The notes beneath the pieces were generated by a model. That model was given only the letters and a program-made list of their open reading frames with translations. It ran no database searches and was not told the DNA's origin. Source: DAOUJI01 sp965237875 (GTDB taxonomy: Bacteria; Chloroflexota; Dehalococcoidia; Lucifugimonadales; JAGWBF01). Taken from it: DNA of 64,000 nucleotides. Shown here one piece after another: positions 26,388 to 35,237 of this stretch; position 1 is the first letter of the stretch, and each line of letters opens with the position of its first letter. Position numbers and translations under genes: made by a program. The DNA lies in NCBI GenBank assembly GCA_965237875.1, contig CBDEGP010000001.1, positions 62,001-126,000 on the forward strand, given 5' to 3'.

Positions 26388-27587
26388 ATGCACACTCCCA
26401 AAGTAGACTCCACAGTCGCACCCGGCAGAGCCGGGCGCTACATGACCCAGCTGACGGGCTACCGGGCATTCATCCCAGCCCCGCTTCCACCGGAACCGAT
26501 GGTGCGCCTGACAGGCGAGCTTCAGACCGTGTTATCCGAGGCGGACCGCGCTTTGGGACGGCTTGACGGTTCCATTCAGACGCTGCCCAACCTTGACCTT
26601 TTTGTGTTCATGTACGTGCGAAAAGAGGCCGTGCTATCGAGCCAGATAGAAGGCACCTAGAGTTCTCTTAACGACGTGCTGGCGGCGGAAGCACAATTTC
26701 TAGATCCTGGCCGTCCCAGCGATGTGCGTGAGGTGATCAATTATGTGAATGCCTTGAACTATGGGCTGGAGCTTTTGCAGGAACTGCCGCTTTCCGTCAG
26801 GCTGATCAGGGAAATCCATGAGCGGCTGCTGACGGGTGTGCGCCGCGCACAGTTTCAACCTGGAGAGTTGCGGGATTCGCAGAACTGGATCGGGCCGGCG
26901 GGTTGTACGCTTAGAGAGGCGGTGTTCGTGCCTCCGCCTCCCCTCGAGCTTCCCAGGATTCTGGGAGAGTTGGAGTCCTTTCTCTACGCCTAGGACGACA
27001 TTCCGGAGATCATTCGTCTTGGGCTGGTCCACGCCCAGTTCGAGACCATCCACCCCTTTCTAGACGGGAACGGCCGCATAGGACGGCTGCTCATCACCTT
27101 TCTTCTGACCCAACGCGGAATCCTGCAAAAGCCCGTCCTATCTCTCTCTTACTTCTTCAGGAAACACCGGGCCGAGTACTATGATCGTCTCCAGTCTGTG
27201 CGCGATACGGGCGACTGGGAGGGCTGGTTGGCCTTCTTCCTCCAAGGTGTGGTTGAAGCCAGCGAAGAAGCCACGAGAACCGTCCGGCGCGTCCTTGCCC
27301 TACGGGAAGAGCACCGAGCAATCGTGACCGATAATCTCGGCCACGCCGCCGGCAAGGGCCACCGTGTGCTTGAACGACTCTATCGACAGCCCATGCTGTC
27401 AGTAAAAGGTGTTCAGGAAATAATAGGGGTCAGCTATGCCGCCGCCAATAACCTGGTATCACGCCTTGTTGAGATAGGCATACTGGAAGAGGTCTCCGGC
27501 CGTAAGCGCAACCGCATCTTCTTGTACCGGCCCTACGTCCGCATCTTTGACGAGGACTCGAACGAATCCACCAGCAGCAGTGAGTAG
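26388..27587 (+). pseudogene. Fic family protein with two in-frame amber codons
   Basis: The frame from ATG 26388 encodes a Fic protein of about 399 residues like that at 7886: RKEAVLSSQIEGT, then TAG at 26658-26660 where relatives have Gln (EGTQSSLNDV), then SSLNDVLAAEA and on to SFLYA, TAG at 26991-26993, then DDIPEIIRLGLVHAQFETIH and the catalytic HPFLDGNGRIGR, and a C-terminal winged helix (QPMLSVKGVQEIIGVSYAAA). There is no frameshift and every other motif is intact. Both stops are one base from Gln CAG. Either a very young pseudogene or a gene read through by an amber suppressor. Confidence 0.8.
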
Positions 27588-27597
27588 TCGAGTAGCC

Positions 27598-27675
27598 ATG
27601 GCCCCCATCTCCGAGCCCTCGGGTGTCCCGTGGAATGTCGAAGTCCCCAAGCATTGGGAGGCGCTGCCAGGGTGA
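27598..27675 (+). pseudogene. possible HsdS (type I restriction specificity) N-terminal fragment
   Basis: A 25-codon frame from ATG 27598 reads EPSGVPWNVEVPKHWEALPG and then stops. The G-V-x-W-(5)-P-x-H-W-E pattern is the hallmark near the start of HsdS subunits. Nothing recognisable continues. Fic genes often sit beside hsd loci, which makes a remnant plausible. Confidence 0.35.
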
Positions 27676-27932
27676 GCTTGGCGCCTGTCAAAACAGGTCC
27701 CCAACAAGGGATTCCAAAAGACGGTCCTATTTTGGCTGAGCTAGGCCGAAATAAGGTCAGGTGAGAAGAAGAACTTATCAGGCTGACCCTCCGCTCTCCG
27801 AGCATGCGGCCATCACCCGGCGCCTGGACTTTTCTGACGGTCTCTCCGACGTTATATCAGCGACAAGGAGAAGCTCATTGGCCCGCTGAAGTAGGAGAAG
27901 CAGGAGCCTTCCTTCATGAGCCCCGGCCGGAG
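27676..27932. other. geneless stretch
   Basis: Between the HsdS-like fragment and the sugar dehydrogenase stop. Short open frames exist but none has convincing coding character or a recognisable motif. Confidence 0.4.
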
Positions 27933-29276
27933 CTAAGGCTGTAGGCGGTGGATGCCGGAGTTCTGGGACAGGACGTAGAGGACGCCGTTCCGGTCTTGGC
28001 CGAAGGAGGCAATCCGCAGGTCGGTGTCGGCCAACAAGAGGCTGTCGGTTATTTCCTGGCCGTCGTAGCGTATAGCCCATATCTTGCCGGAGCAGTAATC
28101 GCCGAAAACGTAGGCCCCATGCAGTGAGGGAATCCTCTCCCCACGATAGACGTAGCCGCCGATGACCGAGCAGCCTTCTTCTCCTGTGGGGTATTCCCAC
28201 AGAGGGAGGACCGTACCCGCGTTGTCGCACGAGGTGCGGGGTGAAAAACACCGGGTCCCCTCCAGCTTGTTCCAGCCGTAGTCGCCGCCCCTTTCGACGA
28301 GGTCCACCTCTTCAAGGCTGTTCTGCCCCACGTCGCCGGTCCACAGCTGCCCCGTTGTCCGGTCGAAAGTGAACCGCCAGGGGTTCCTGAACCCATAGGC
28401 CCATATCTCCGGGCGGGCGTCGGGGTCATCCAGAAGGGGGTTGTCGGCTGGGATGGCATAGGGTGTTTCAGAGCTGGACTGCGACACGTCGATGCGCAGG
28501 ATGGACCCCAACAATGTTCCCGTGTTGCGCCCGTGACCCATCGGGTCTCCCCCCGACCCTCCGTCCCCCAGACCGATGTATAGGAACCCGTCGAGGCCGA
28601 AAGCCAGCTGGCCTCCGTTGTGGTTGCGGAAGGGCTGCTCGATTTCCATGATCACTAGCTCGCTGTCCGGGTCAGCGGTCTGACTATCCGCGCTTAGCTG
28701 GAACCGGGAGACAACCGACCGGCGGGGCCCTGAGGCCGAGTAATAGACGTAGAAGTAGCCGTTCTCGTCGAACCGGGGGTCGAAAGCCAGGCCCAGCAGC
28801 CCCTCTTCCGATCCCGAGTCGTTCACTCGGTCTCGGATGTCCAAGAACACCGGTGCTGCGGTCGTGTCTTGGTTGTCGGTGAAAGCAAGCGTCAGGCCCG
28901 ACTGTTCGGTGACAAATAAGCGGTCGTCTCCGGCGGCCGGTTGGGTCAGGTTGGTGAGGCCCCGAAAGTCCAGGTTCCTGAAGGCCCGTTTAACCTTCAA
29001 GGGCCGCAACGGCAGGGGGGTAGGTGTGGGGGGCGGAGTAGAAACGGCGGCGAGGGGAGTCGGCGTCGGAGTCGCCTCGGTGGGCGGAACCAAGGAGGAT
29101 TGCGGCGTGTCCGTGGGAGTTGCGGGGACGGTCGTGGTGGAGACGGGTGTTGGGGAGGAAACCGCCGCAGTTGGGACCGGAGTGGAAGCTCTTTCCCCGC
29201 AGCCAACGGCAAGAGAAGCGATGGCCAAGAACGCCAACGCCGCCGACAAACTCCGTCGCAAGAGGTCAGTCCACAT
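27933..29276 (-). CDS. PQQ-dependent sugar dehydrogenase-like lipoprotein (GSDH beta-propeller)
   Basis: 447 residues, exported. The signal ends in LAVGC (lipobox), then a Thr/Pro-rich linker to about residue 85. The propeller has GLLGLAFDPRFDENGYFYVY, NHNGGQLAFGLDGFLYIGLG, GDGGSGGDPMGHGRN, EIWAYGFRNPWRFTFDR and GDVGQNSLEEVDLV, all typical of glucose/sorbosone dehydrogenases that bind PQQ and calcium. HNGGQL includes the catalytic His region. It oxidises a sugar or other alcohol outside the membrane. The cofactor cannot be confirmed from sequence, as many family members are untested. Confidence 0.88.
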   Translation of the reverse strand: MWTDLLRRSLSAALAFLAIASLAVGCGERASTPVPTAAVSSPTPVSTTTVPATPTDTPQSSLVPPTEATPTPTPLAAVSTPPPTPTPLPLRPLKVKRAFRNLDFRGLTNLTQPAAGDDRLFVTEQSGLTLAFTDNQDTTAAPVFLDIRDRVNDSGSEEGLLGLAFDPRFDENGYFYVYYSASGPRRSVVSRFQLSADSQTADPDSELVIMEIEQPFRNHNGGQLAFGLDGFLYIGLGDGGSGGDPMGHGRNTGTLLGSILRIDVSQSSSETPYAIPADNPLLDDPDARPEIWAYGFRNPWRFTFDRTTGQLWTGDVGQNSLEEVDLVERGGDYGWNKLEGTRCFSPRTSCDNAGTVLPLWEYPTGEEGCSVIGGYVYRGERIPSLHGAYVFGDYCSGKIWAIRYDGQEITDSLLLADTDLRIASFGQDRNGVLYVLSQNSGIHRLQP

Positions 29277-29443
29277 TTTGCCGGTTGGGGATATCCGGAA
29301 GGTGGGGTAGTGATCTGAGTGCCGGTATAGTCAGCAGTCTCAACTCGGACTCGGCTAAATAATCTCTGGAGAGGCCAATCCCAGTGGTGTCTCATGTACA
29401 AGACTCGCCAGCCACAGGTGAAATCGGTATTTAATGCAGAGAT

Positions 29444-30310
29444 TCATGTGGATGGGAGGCCAAGTCCTTGTTGACGACCCATGCGACTGAAGCAAGCAAT
29501 ACAAGGACAATCCGAGTCGGTTGTCAGATGAGCTAGGCCATGAATCACACCGCCTTCTCGATCGAATTTAGGTGTAATGGCATCGAAATCTCCAGTCAGC
29601 TTGGCGTGGTATCTGCCGTATATTGCGTTAGCGCAGAAATCTGCGTACTGAAGCAACCTTGTGTCTCTAGCAGGTGCAAACAGGGGCACGTCGGTGACAT
29701 TATGTAGTGTGTGCCAACGCGTTCCTAGTTTCTGAAGCCTCCTACCCAAGATGCTGATGGTCTTTTCGTAGCTGGACTCAGCCAGCACCACCATCCCACG
29801 TTGTTCATCCTTCCCTTCAGCCATTGCCAAACGGTTGACACGGCGCAAGAATAGGTCGAACCTGCTTAGCAAATCCTCGTACGCGCGCTCGTAAGGATTC
29901 TCCTTACGGATCGATGCATATTTCAGTTCCACCGCACATCCGAATAGGACACCTTTGCGGTCACGTATGATGTCGTATATTCGCCGTTTCAGCCGGAGGC
30001 GCTGGTCCCTCGTCAATCTGTCCCATGGCTCTTCGACTCTCGCGCCTTCACGAACATGGAGACGGGCAGCGTGGAAGAAGATAGGTTCAGCGACTTCGGG
30101 GAAATACTCGGTTTGGAGCGCCTCTAGGTCCTGACTAAACCAGTGGATTTCACGCTCAAAAACAGCGAGGCCAGCTAGCACAAAGCAACTGGCCTCACCA
30201 TGAGTCCCTGATTCGTCCAGATAAAGGATGTACACTACTTGATAGAAAAAGCAGTCAGCCGGATCAGAAACCCGTCGGGCCCAGCTAGCGGCCCTGCCGA
30301 CCATCTTCAT
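29444..30310 (-). CDS. DUF3800 domain protein
   Basis: About 263-288 residues. YILYLDESGTHGEASCFVLA carries the D-E-S-G motif that starts DUF3800, an RNase H-like fold of unknown role. Acidic residues recur in YADFCANAIYGRY near the end, also family-typical. ATG 30310 gives an N-terminal extension of about 25 residues; GTG 30234 (VYILYLDESG) is an alternative start. DUF3800 genes are frequently found in defence or mobile contexts. Confidence 0.75.
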   Translation of the reverse strand: MKMVGRAASWARRVSDPADCFFYQVVYILYLDESGTHGEASCFVLAGLAVFEREIHWFSQDLEALQTEYFPEVAEPIFFHAARLHVREGARVEEPWDRLTRDQRLRLKRRIYDIIRDRKGVLFGCAVELKYASIRKENPYERAYEDLLSRFDLFLRRVNRLAMAEGKDEQRGMVVLAESSYEKTISILGRRLQKLGTRWHTLHNVTDVPLFAPARDTRLLQYADFCANAIYGRYHAKLTGDFDAITPKFDREGGVIHGLAHLTTDSDCPCIACFSRMGRQQGLGLPST

Positions 30311-30419
30311 GATATGTCCACCGGCACCAGACTGTCAACCCTACGTATCACTCCACTTCGACTCGTCTTGTTGACTATTAAAGTGGTTATATGCGAGTTT
30401 TCCAACCCTGCAGCCGGGC

Positions 30420-31562
30420 CTACATGACCCCGTCCAGCCCCAGCTCCTGGGACAGCGTTGCCAGGTCGTGGTACTGGCTGGCGGGCATTGTGACGCTGTC
30501 CCGCTCCCTTCCCTGGCGTTGCAGCTTCTGGGACCTCTGGCCAGGGTAGAGTATATCCTCCGCACCCTCTCTCCTGGGGGACGACGTGATGTGGTCGATG
30601 AACTCGTCCACTTGGTCCTTGAAGCGGTCGATGGGCATGATGTTGGAAGGGTCCATCGCCAGGAACATGGTCCCGGGCTTGCTTTCCTTGTCAGAGTCCA
30701 AGGCCAAGTCCCAGGGAGGGCTGGTGTCCGTCATCAGATAGCTCAACAGCCCTACAAAGAAGACCAGTGCGTAGCCCTTATGCCCGCTGCGGGCGCCTCC
30801 GAGAGGAAGAATGCTCCCCTGGGGAACGAACAGGGGACCTTGGTAGTCGGGTTTCAGGAAGTCCTTGGTGTCTGTGGTTGGCTCTCCCAGCGCGTCCAGT
30901 ATCATGTCCGACGCCACAGGTTTGCCCTGACGAGCGGCGTCAGCCACCGGGCTGGCCGAGGTCTGGGTGATGGACATGTCCACTATCACCGGGTCATGCC
31001 TGCCAGCCGGAATGGCGAAACCCACGGGTGCGTTTCCCAGGAGGGGGCTGGAGCCGCCAGTGGGCGCAACCACGGGGAACCTGGCCTGAATGAACACCAT
31101 AGCCGCCATGTCCCTGGCAGCGGCCCGTTTCATGAAGGGGGCCAGCGTGCCCCCGGAGCATCGTGCGCTTACCCAGCCCACTCCGAATTCCTTGGCCTTG
31201 TCGCAGGCCAGGTCGATAGCGTATCGGCAGACCAGGGCGTCCTGAGCCTTGGGACCGCCGTCGACGAGGGCCATTGCTCCCTTGTCCACCACATGCTCGA
31301 TGTTGGGGTTCATGTCCACTGCGCCATTTCGGGAAGCCGTGACGTGTCTGCGAATTGCGCCCAGCCCTCGGACGTAGTCGCCCTGGAGCGCCTTGGCCAC
31401 TGCGATGCTGAGGAGAAAGGCGGCGTCCTCCTCGGACGCTCCGGCCTCTCTGAGGGCCGCCATGCCCACCTTTTCGACGGCTGAAAGAGGCACGGTCACC
31501 TGCTCCTCCGAGGACTCCCACCACTGGCCGTAGGTCTTTTCGGACTGCCTGGCGTCGGTCAT
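30420..31562 (-). CDS. Ldh family oxidoreductase (malate/L-lactate/ureidoglycolate dehydrogenase-like)
   Basis: 380 residues. NAD(P)-dependent 2-hydroxyacid dehydrogenase of the non-Rossmann Ldh_2 family. Signature stretches are RGLGAIRRHVT near 65, VGWVSARCSGGTLAPFMKRA, GNAPVGFAIPAGRHDPVIVD and PLGGARSGHKGYAL near 250, the last with the NAD-binding Lys/Gly residues. The usual catalytic His in the SxHxG segment is replaced by SARCSGGT, so the substrate or activity may differ. It is a single-gene unit. Confidence 0.85.
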   Translation of the reverse strand: MTDARQSEKTYGQWWESSEEQVTVPLSAVEKVGMAALREAGASEEDAAFLLSIAVAKALQGDYVRGLGAIRRHVTASRNGAVDMNPNIEHVVDKGAMALVDGGPKAQDALVCRYAIDLACDKAKEFGVGWVSARCSGGTLAPFMKRAAARDMAAMVFIQARFPVVAPTGGSSPLLGNAPVGFAIPAGRHDPVIVDMSITQTSASPVADAARQGKPVASDMILDALGEPTTDTKDFLKPDYQGPLFVPQGSILPLGGARSGHKGYALVFFVGLLSYLMTDTSPPWDLALDSDKESKPGTMFLAMDPSNIMPIDRFKDQVDEFIDHITSSPRREGAEDILYPGQRSQKLQRQGRERDSVTMPASQYHDLATLSQELGLDGVM

Positions 31563-31777
31563 AACGACTCTCCTTGCATCAGTGAATCAGGGGCGTTGTC
31601 CACCCGCTCCAATTATAGACCACAAAATCGGGTACCGTTGACGACGGGTGCGGGCATCCGCCATCTGGAACGATGAGGAACACACCCGCGCTGTTGCTTG
31701 CCGCACTCTGCCGGATTGCGCGTGGGATGCTTAGATTAGTATGATTTCATGTATCAGTGATTTATATGGGGTCCATC

Positions 31778-32005
31778 ATGCGAATATCGGAACGAGGTCA
31801 GATTACCATCCCCAGGCGCCTGAGAGAGCGATATGGGATGAACTACGACGTTGAGTCGACATCACCGCAACGGAGCGGGCTGCTCATTCGGAAGAAAACG
31901 ACTGCGGAACATCCGGTGGACCGCGTGTACGGGATCCTCGGCAGCGGGGCCCTTGGCGATGGTGTCAGCGTCGACGATTACATTGAAGAGATACGGGGAA
32001 GATGA
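31778..32005 (+). CDS. AbrB/MazE-type antitoxin
   Basis: 75 residues. MRISERGQITIPRRLRERYG is the swapped-hairpin AbrB DNA-binding domain, and the C-terminal DRVYGILGSG...VDDYIEEIRGR is the toxin-binding tail usual for antitoxins paired with PIN toxins. ATG 31778 with GGGG upstream is preferred to ATG 31757-31766 forms. Its stop overlaps the start of the PIN remnant (ATGA), as in an intact pair, so the antitoxin now appears orphaned. Confidence 0.75.
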   Translation: MRISERGQITIPRRLRERYGMNYDVESTSPQRSGLLIRKKTTAEHPVDRVYGILGSGALGDGVSVDDYIEEIRGR

Positions 32006-32052
32006 TCACCGCCGTCGCCACCAACGTCTTGGGAACGGGGAGAGACACGTGA
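32002..32052 (+). pseudogene. 5' remnant of a PIN-domain toxin
   Basis: ATG 32002 overlaps the antitoxin stop. It encodes MITAVATNVLGTGRDT and stops. PIN toxins start MITAVDTNVL, so the first ten residues match except that the catalytic Asp is Ala; the rest of the gene is deleted and joins directly to the nucleotidyltransferase start. Confidence 0.6.
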
Positions 32053-32339
32053 CTAGGGATGATGTCCTGGATTTACTGCGAACCCACAAGCAGGCGCTTG
32101 CGGAACGGTTCGGTGTGACCGGACTGGCCCTGTTCGGCTCTTTTGCACGGGACCAGGCTACGGACAGTAGCGACGTCGACATCCTGGTCCAGTTCGATGG
32201 ACCGGCTACGTCGAGGACGTACTTCGGAGTGCAGTTCTACATCGAAGACCTGCTGGGCCGTCAGGTTGACCTTGTCACCGACAAGGCGTTGCGCTCGTAG
32301 TTCCGGCCATACGTGGAGCGGGACCTGACCAATGTCTGA
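32049..32339 (+). pseudogene. MntA-like nucleotidyltransferase antitoxin with a premature amber codon
   Basis: From GTG 32049 the frame encodes a minimal nucleotidyltransferase: GLALFGSFARDQATDSSDVD with the GS(x)9DxD motif, and FGVQFYIEDLLGRQVDLVTD. TAG at 32298-32300 falls in ALRS-stop-FRPYVERD where relatives continue (ALRPxLRPYIERE). The original frame ends at TGA 32337-32339, overlapping the HepT-like start. Only 12 residues are lost, so function may survive. In intact systems such proteins AMPylate HepT. Confidence 0.7.
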
Positions 32340-32696
32340 CCCTGAGCACGAAACCAGGGATTGGCGTTTGTATGTGCAGGACATGATTGAATTCAGCCAA
32401 AAGGTCTGTTGTATACGGCTGGACTCACTGAGGATGCCTTCATCGCCGACAGCCGCACCTACGACGCAACCCTGCACAACCTCCAACTGATCGACAAAGC
32501 AGCAACATGTGTTCCTGCCAGAGTACGGGACGCGCATCCGGAGATTCCGTGGAGCAGCATTATCGGAACTCGGAACCGAATAATCCAGGGTTATCTGAAC
32601 ATAGACGACGACGTTGTGTGGGACATCATTCAAGCCGATGTCCCAGATCTGTTGCCCAAACTGCGGCGGCTGTTGGATTCCACGACTACAGAGTGA
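32332..32696 (+). pseudogene. HepT-like HEPN toxin, frameshifted
   Basis: ATG 32332 opens MSDPEHETRDWRLYVQDMIE, then FSQKV. Near 32404-32410 the frame must shift to continue as YTAGLTEDAFIADSRTYDAT and on to HPEIPWSSIIGTRNRIIQGY. The HEPN active motif RxxxxH is RNRIIQGY here, with His replaced by Gly-Tyr context, so the catalytic His is also absent. It is doubly inactive. It is the partner of the broken MntA-like gene. Confidence 0.7.
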
Positions 32697-32869
32697 CCAT
32701 GCGGCCTTCCGTCTCTCTAGGCGGCGAGGTTGGGTCCGTGTATGCCGTTTGACGACGGGCGCGGGGCGCTAATATACTCCGTTGCATACTCCCGGCTGCC
32801 AGGCGTGGACATCGGCCGGGTCGTTTCGCTCTAGCCCGTTTCACCCACCCGTTTCACAGGAGGAGTTTC

Positions 32870-33991
32870 ATGAAGTTCGGGATTTCTGTCTTCTGCCAAA
32901 ACTACGAGGACTGGCCCAGGTATCTTTCCGGGGACTTCCGCAGCCCGTCCAAGAATCCAGACCACGAAATGGTTATGGAGGACCTCCGGTTGGCGGACAT
33001 GGTCGAAGACCTGGGATATGACTCTATATGGGCCACGGAACACCATTTCACTCCCTACGAGCTGATGCCCGACGCCATCCAGTTCCTGAACTACTTCGCG
33101 GGAAGGACCCAGCGGGTGGGCATGGCCACGATGGTCATAGTCTTGCCCTGGCATGACCCGGTGCGTGTGGCGGAGAACCTCTCCTTTCTTGACGTGATGC
33201 TCAAGGGCCGGCCCATCACCGTGGGGTTCGGCAGGGGGGCCGCCAGAGTCGAGTTCGAGACCTTCAACATACCCATGGAGGAGTCGCGGGGCCGTTTCAT
33301 CGAGGCCCACGACATAATAAGGCTGGCCTTGTCCCAGGAGCTCTTCTCCTATGAAGGGGAGTTCTTCCAGATCCCGGAGACCACCATACGGCCCCAGCCC
33401 CTGTCCAAAGACCTTCCGTCGCGCATGTACTGCGCCGCCAACAGCACGGCCAGCGTGGAGATGGCGGCGGAAGCCGGGTTGGGCATGATGATCATCCCCC
33501 AGAAGTCTTGGGAAGCCTACGCCGACGACATCAAGATGTTCAACGCCAGGAGGGCCGAGGTTGGAATGGGACCCCGCAACCCGGTGACGGGGTGCTTCAT
33601 GTACTGCGGGGCCAACGCGGAGGAGGTCAGGATAGCCCAGGAGCAGTACTACCCCAATATGATCTACACCTCCACCCGCCATTACGAGCACGACGAGCCT
33701 GAACACTTCAGAAACACCAGGGGTTATGAACACTACGTGGACACCGCCGAAAAGCTGAGGGACGGCAGGAGTCTCAGGTCCGACCAGGACGACACCCAGG
33801 TCATCGGGACTCCTGAGCAGTGTCTGGATAAGCTCAGGCGGATACAGACCATGACCCGTCCGTCGGAGATGTTCGGAATGGTGAAATTCGGAGGCATGAC
33901 GCCGGAAGTCGCCAGGAAGAGCATCGAGCTTTTTGCCAGGGAAGTCCTGCCCGAGCTGCATAAGGATCCTATCCTGGCCCCCGCAGTATGA
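32870..33991 (+). CDS. LLM-class flavin-dependent oxidoreductase (3)
   Basis: 373 residues from ATG 32870 behind ACAGGAGGAG. Signatures: LGYDSIWATEHHFTPYELMP, VIVLPWHDPVRVAENLSFLD, FGRGAARVEFETF, and C-terminal GTPEQCLDKL. It is a paralogue of the gene at 14406, which is slightly longer. First gene of a four-gene plus-strand run with an alcohol dehydrogenase, a cyclase-family hydrolase and another dehydrogenase, so it probably starts a degradative route by hydroxylating or cleaving an organic substrate. Confidence 0.88.
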   Translation: MKFGISVFCQNYEDWPRYLSGDFRSPSKNPDHEMVMEDLRLADMVEDLGYDSIWATEHHFTPYELMPDAIQFLNYFAGRTQRVGMATMVIVLPWHDPVRVAENLSFLDVMLKGRPITVGFGRGAARVEFETFNIPMEESRGRFIEAHDIIRLALSQELFSYEGEFFQIPETTIRPQPLSKDLPSRMYCAANSTASVEMAAEAGLGMMIIPQKSWEAYADDIKMFNARRAEVGMGPRNPVTGCFMYCGANAEEVRIAQEQYYPNMIYTSTRHYEHDEPEHFRNTRGYEHYVDTAEKLRDGRSLRSDQDDTQVIGTPEQCLDKLRRIQTMTRPSEMFGMVKFGGMTPEVARKSIELFAREVLPELHKDPILAPAV

Positions 33992-34044
33992 CAGGCAGGC
34001 GGTTCGCCGGTTTATTCGCCTTGAGTTAAGTCGGAGGAGGCGCT

Positions 34045-35136
34045 ATGGCGGGCAAGGCTCTGGCCGCGGTAATCACAGGCCCGAGGACCATTGAGGTCCG
34101 GGAAGTGGACATTCCTGACGTGGGAGAAGACGACGCCCTGGTGCGCATTGAGGCGTCGGGAGTCTGCGGCACCGACTATGAAGGGTATCACGGAGACTAC
34201 TTCCTTCCCTATCCTGTAATCCAGGGCCACGAGCCTCTGGGCGTAATAGAGGTCATCGGCCCCGAGGCAAAGCGTCGTTGGGGCGTGGACGTGGGGGACC
34301 GGGTGGCCGTGCGGTCCAGGTACAGGTGCGGGCGGTGCCAGGCGTGTTGGGACGGCAAGGACGACCCCTGCCCAAACGGAGGAGGCTTCGGCTCGACGTC
34401 GTTGGAGAAGCCTCCGGGCTTGTGGGGAGGCCACGCCGAGTTTATGTACCTGGCGCCGGGCGCGGTGGTCCACCCCATCGACAGCTCCCTCCCGGCGGAA
34501 GTGGCCGTCATGTTCAACCCCCTGGGCGCCGGCTTTGCCTGGGCCGTGGAAGCGACGGGCCTGGAAGCAGGCCAGTCCATAGCCATCCTGGGCGGCGGCC
34601 AGAGGGGAATCTGCTCTGTCATTGCGGCAAAGGAAGCCGGAGCTTCCTTCGTGGCTGTAACGGGTCTGGGACGCGACGAACACAAGCTGGCCCTGGCCCG
34701 GGAGTTCGGAGCCGACATGACAATCAACGTGGAGGCAGAGGACGCGGTGGGCCGGATCATGGAGGCCACCGGTGGTGAAGGCGTGGACACGGCGCTGGAC
34801 CTGACGCCCTATGCCGTTGATCCCGTGACCCACGGCGTAGGCATGTTGAAAAGCGGAGGGACAATGGGCGTGGCGGGTCTAAAGGGAGGGCGTCTGATGA
34901 AGGACCTCTCCTCCGACGACCTGGTCAATAAAGAGGTCACCCTGAAAGGCATCCGAGGGGTGCCCTTCGACTCCTTCCTGCGAGCGGTGGAGACCATCGA
35001 GTCTCGCCGGTATCCCTTGGAGAAGCTCCACACCCACACCTTTCCCGTGGAGGAGACGGAAGAGGCCATCAAGACCCTTGCCGGCGAGACCAGCCGCCCA
35101 GCCATACACGTGGCCGTCATCCCCCGGGCCCGATGA
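34045..35136 (+). CDS. zinc-dependent medium-chain alcohol dehydrogenase
   Basis: 363 residues. The catalytic zinc ligands are visible (SGVCGTDYEGYH, and GHEPLGVIE), as are the four structural-zinc cysteines (RCGRCQACWDGKDDPC). The nucleotide-binding AILGGGQRGICSVIAAKEAG is a variant of the GxGxxG motif. It oxidises an alcohol or polyol with NAD(P). It follows the monooxygenase by 53 bp and has GGAGGAGGC just before ATG 34045. Confidence 0.9.
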   Translation: MAGKALAAVITGPRTIEVREVDIPDVGEDDALVRIEASGVCGTDYEGYHGDYFLPYPVIQGHEPLGVIEVIGPEAKRRWGVDVGDRVAVRSRYRCGRCQACWDGKDDPCPNGGGFGSTSLEKPPGLWGGHAEFMYLAPGAVVHPIDSSLPAEVAVMFNPLGAGFAWAVEATGLEAGQSIAILGGGQRGICSVIAAKEAGASFVAVTGLGRDEHKLALAREFGADMTINVEAEDAVGRIMEATGGEGVDTALDLTPYAVDPVTHGVGMLKSGGTMGVAGLKGGRLMKDLSSDDLVNKEVTLKGIRGVPFDSFLRAVETIESRRYPLEKLHTHTFPVEETEEAIKTLAGETSRPAIHVAVIPRAR

Positions 35137-35237
35137 TGCCCGGACTTCCACACCGGCCGGAACACTGGGCTATGACGCTTTGCAGGGTACGGGTTCCGCA
35201 GTGACATGTAAACCGTGAGTCGTGCAGAGGAGCGGAT

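Noticed and set aside
26658..26993. Pyrrolysine at the two amber codons of the Fic gene
   Set aside because: Relatives have ordinary Gln at the first site, no pyl genes are visible, and TAG ends many intact genes.
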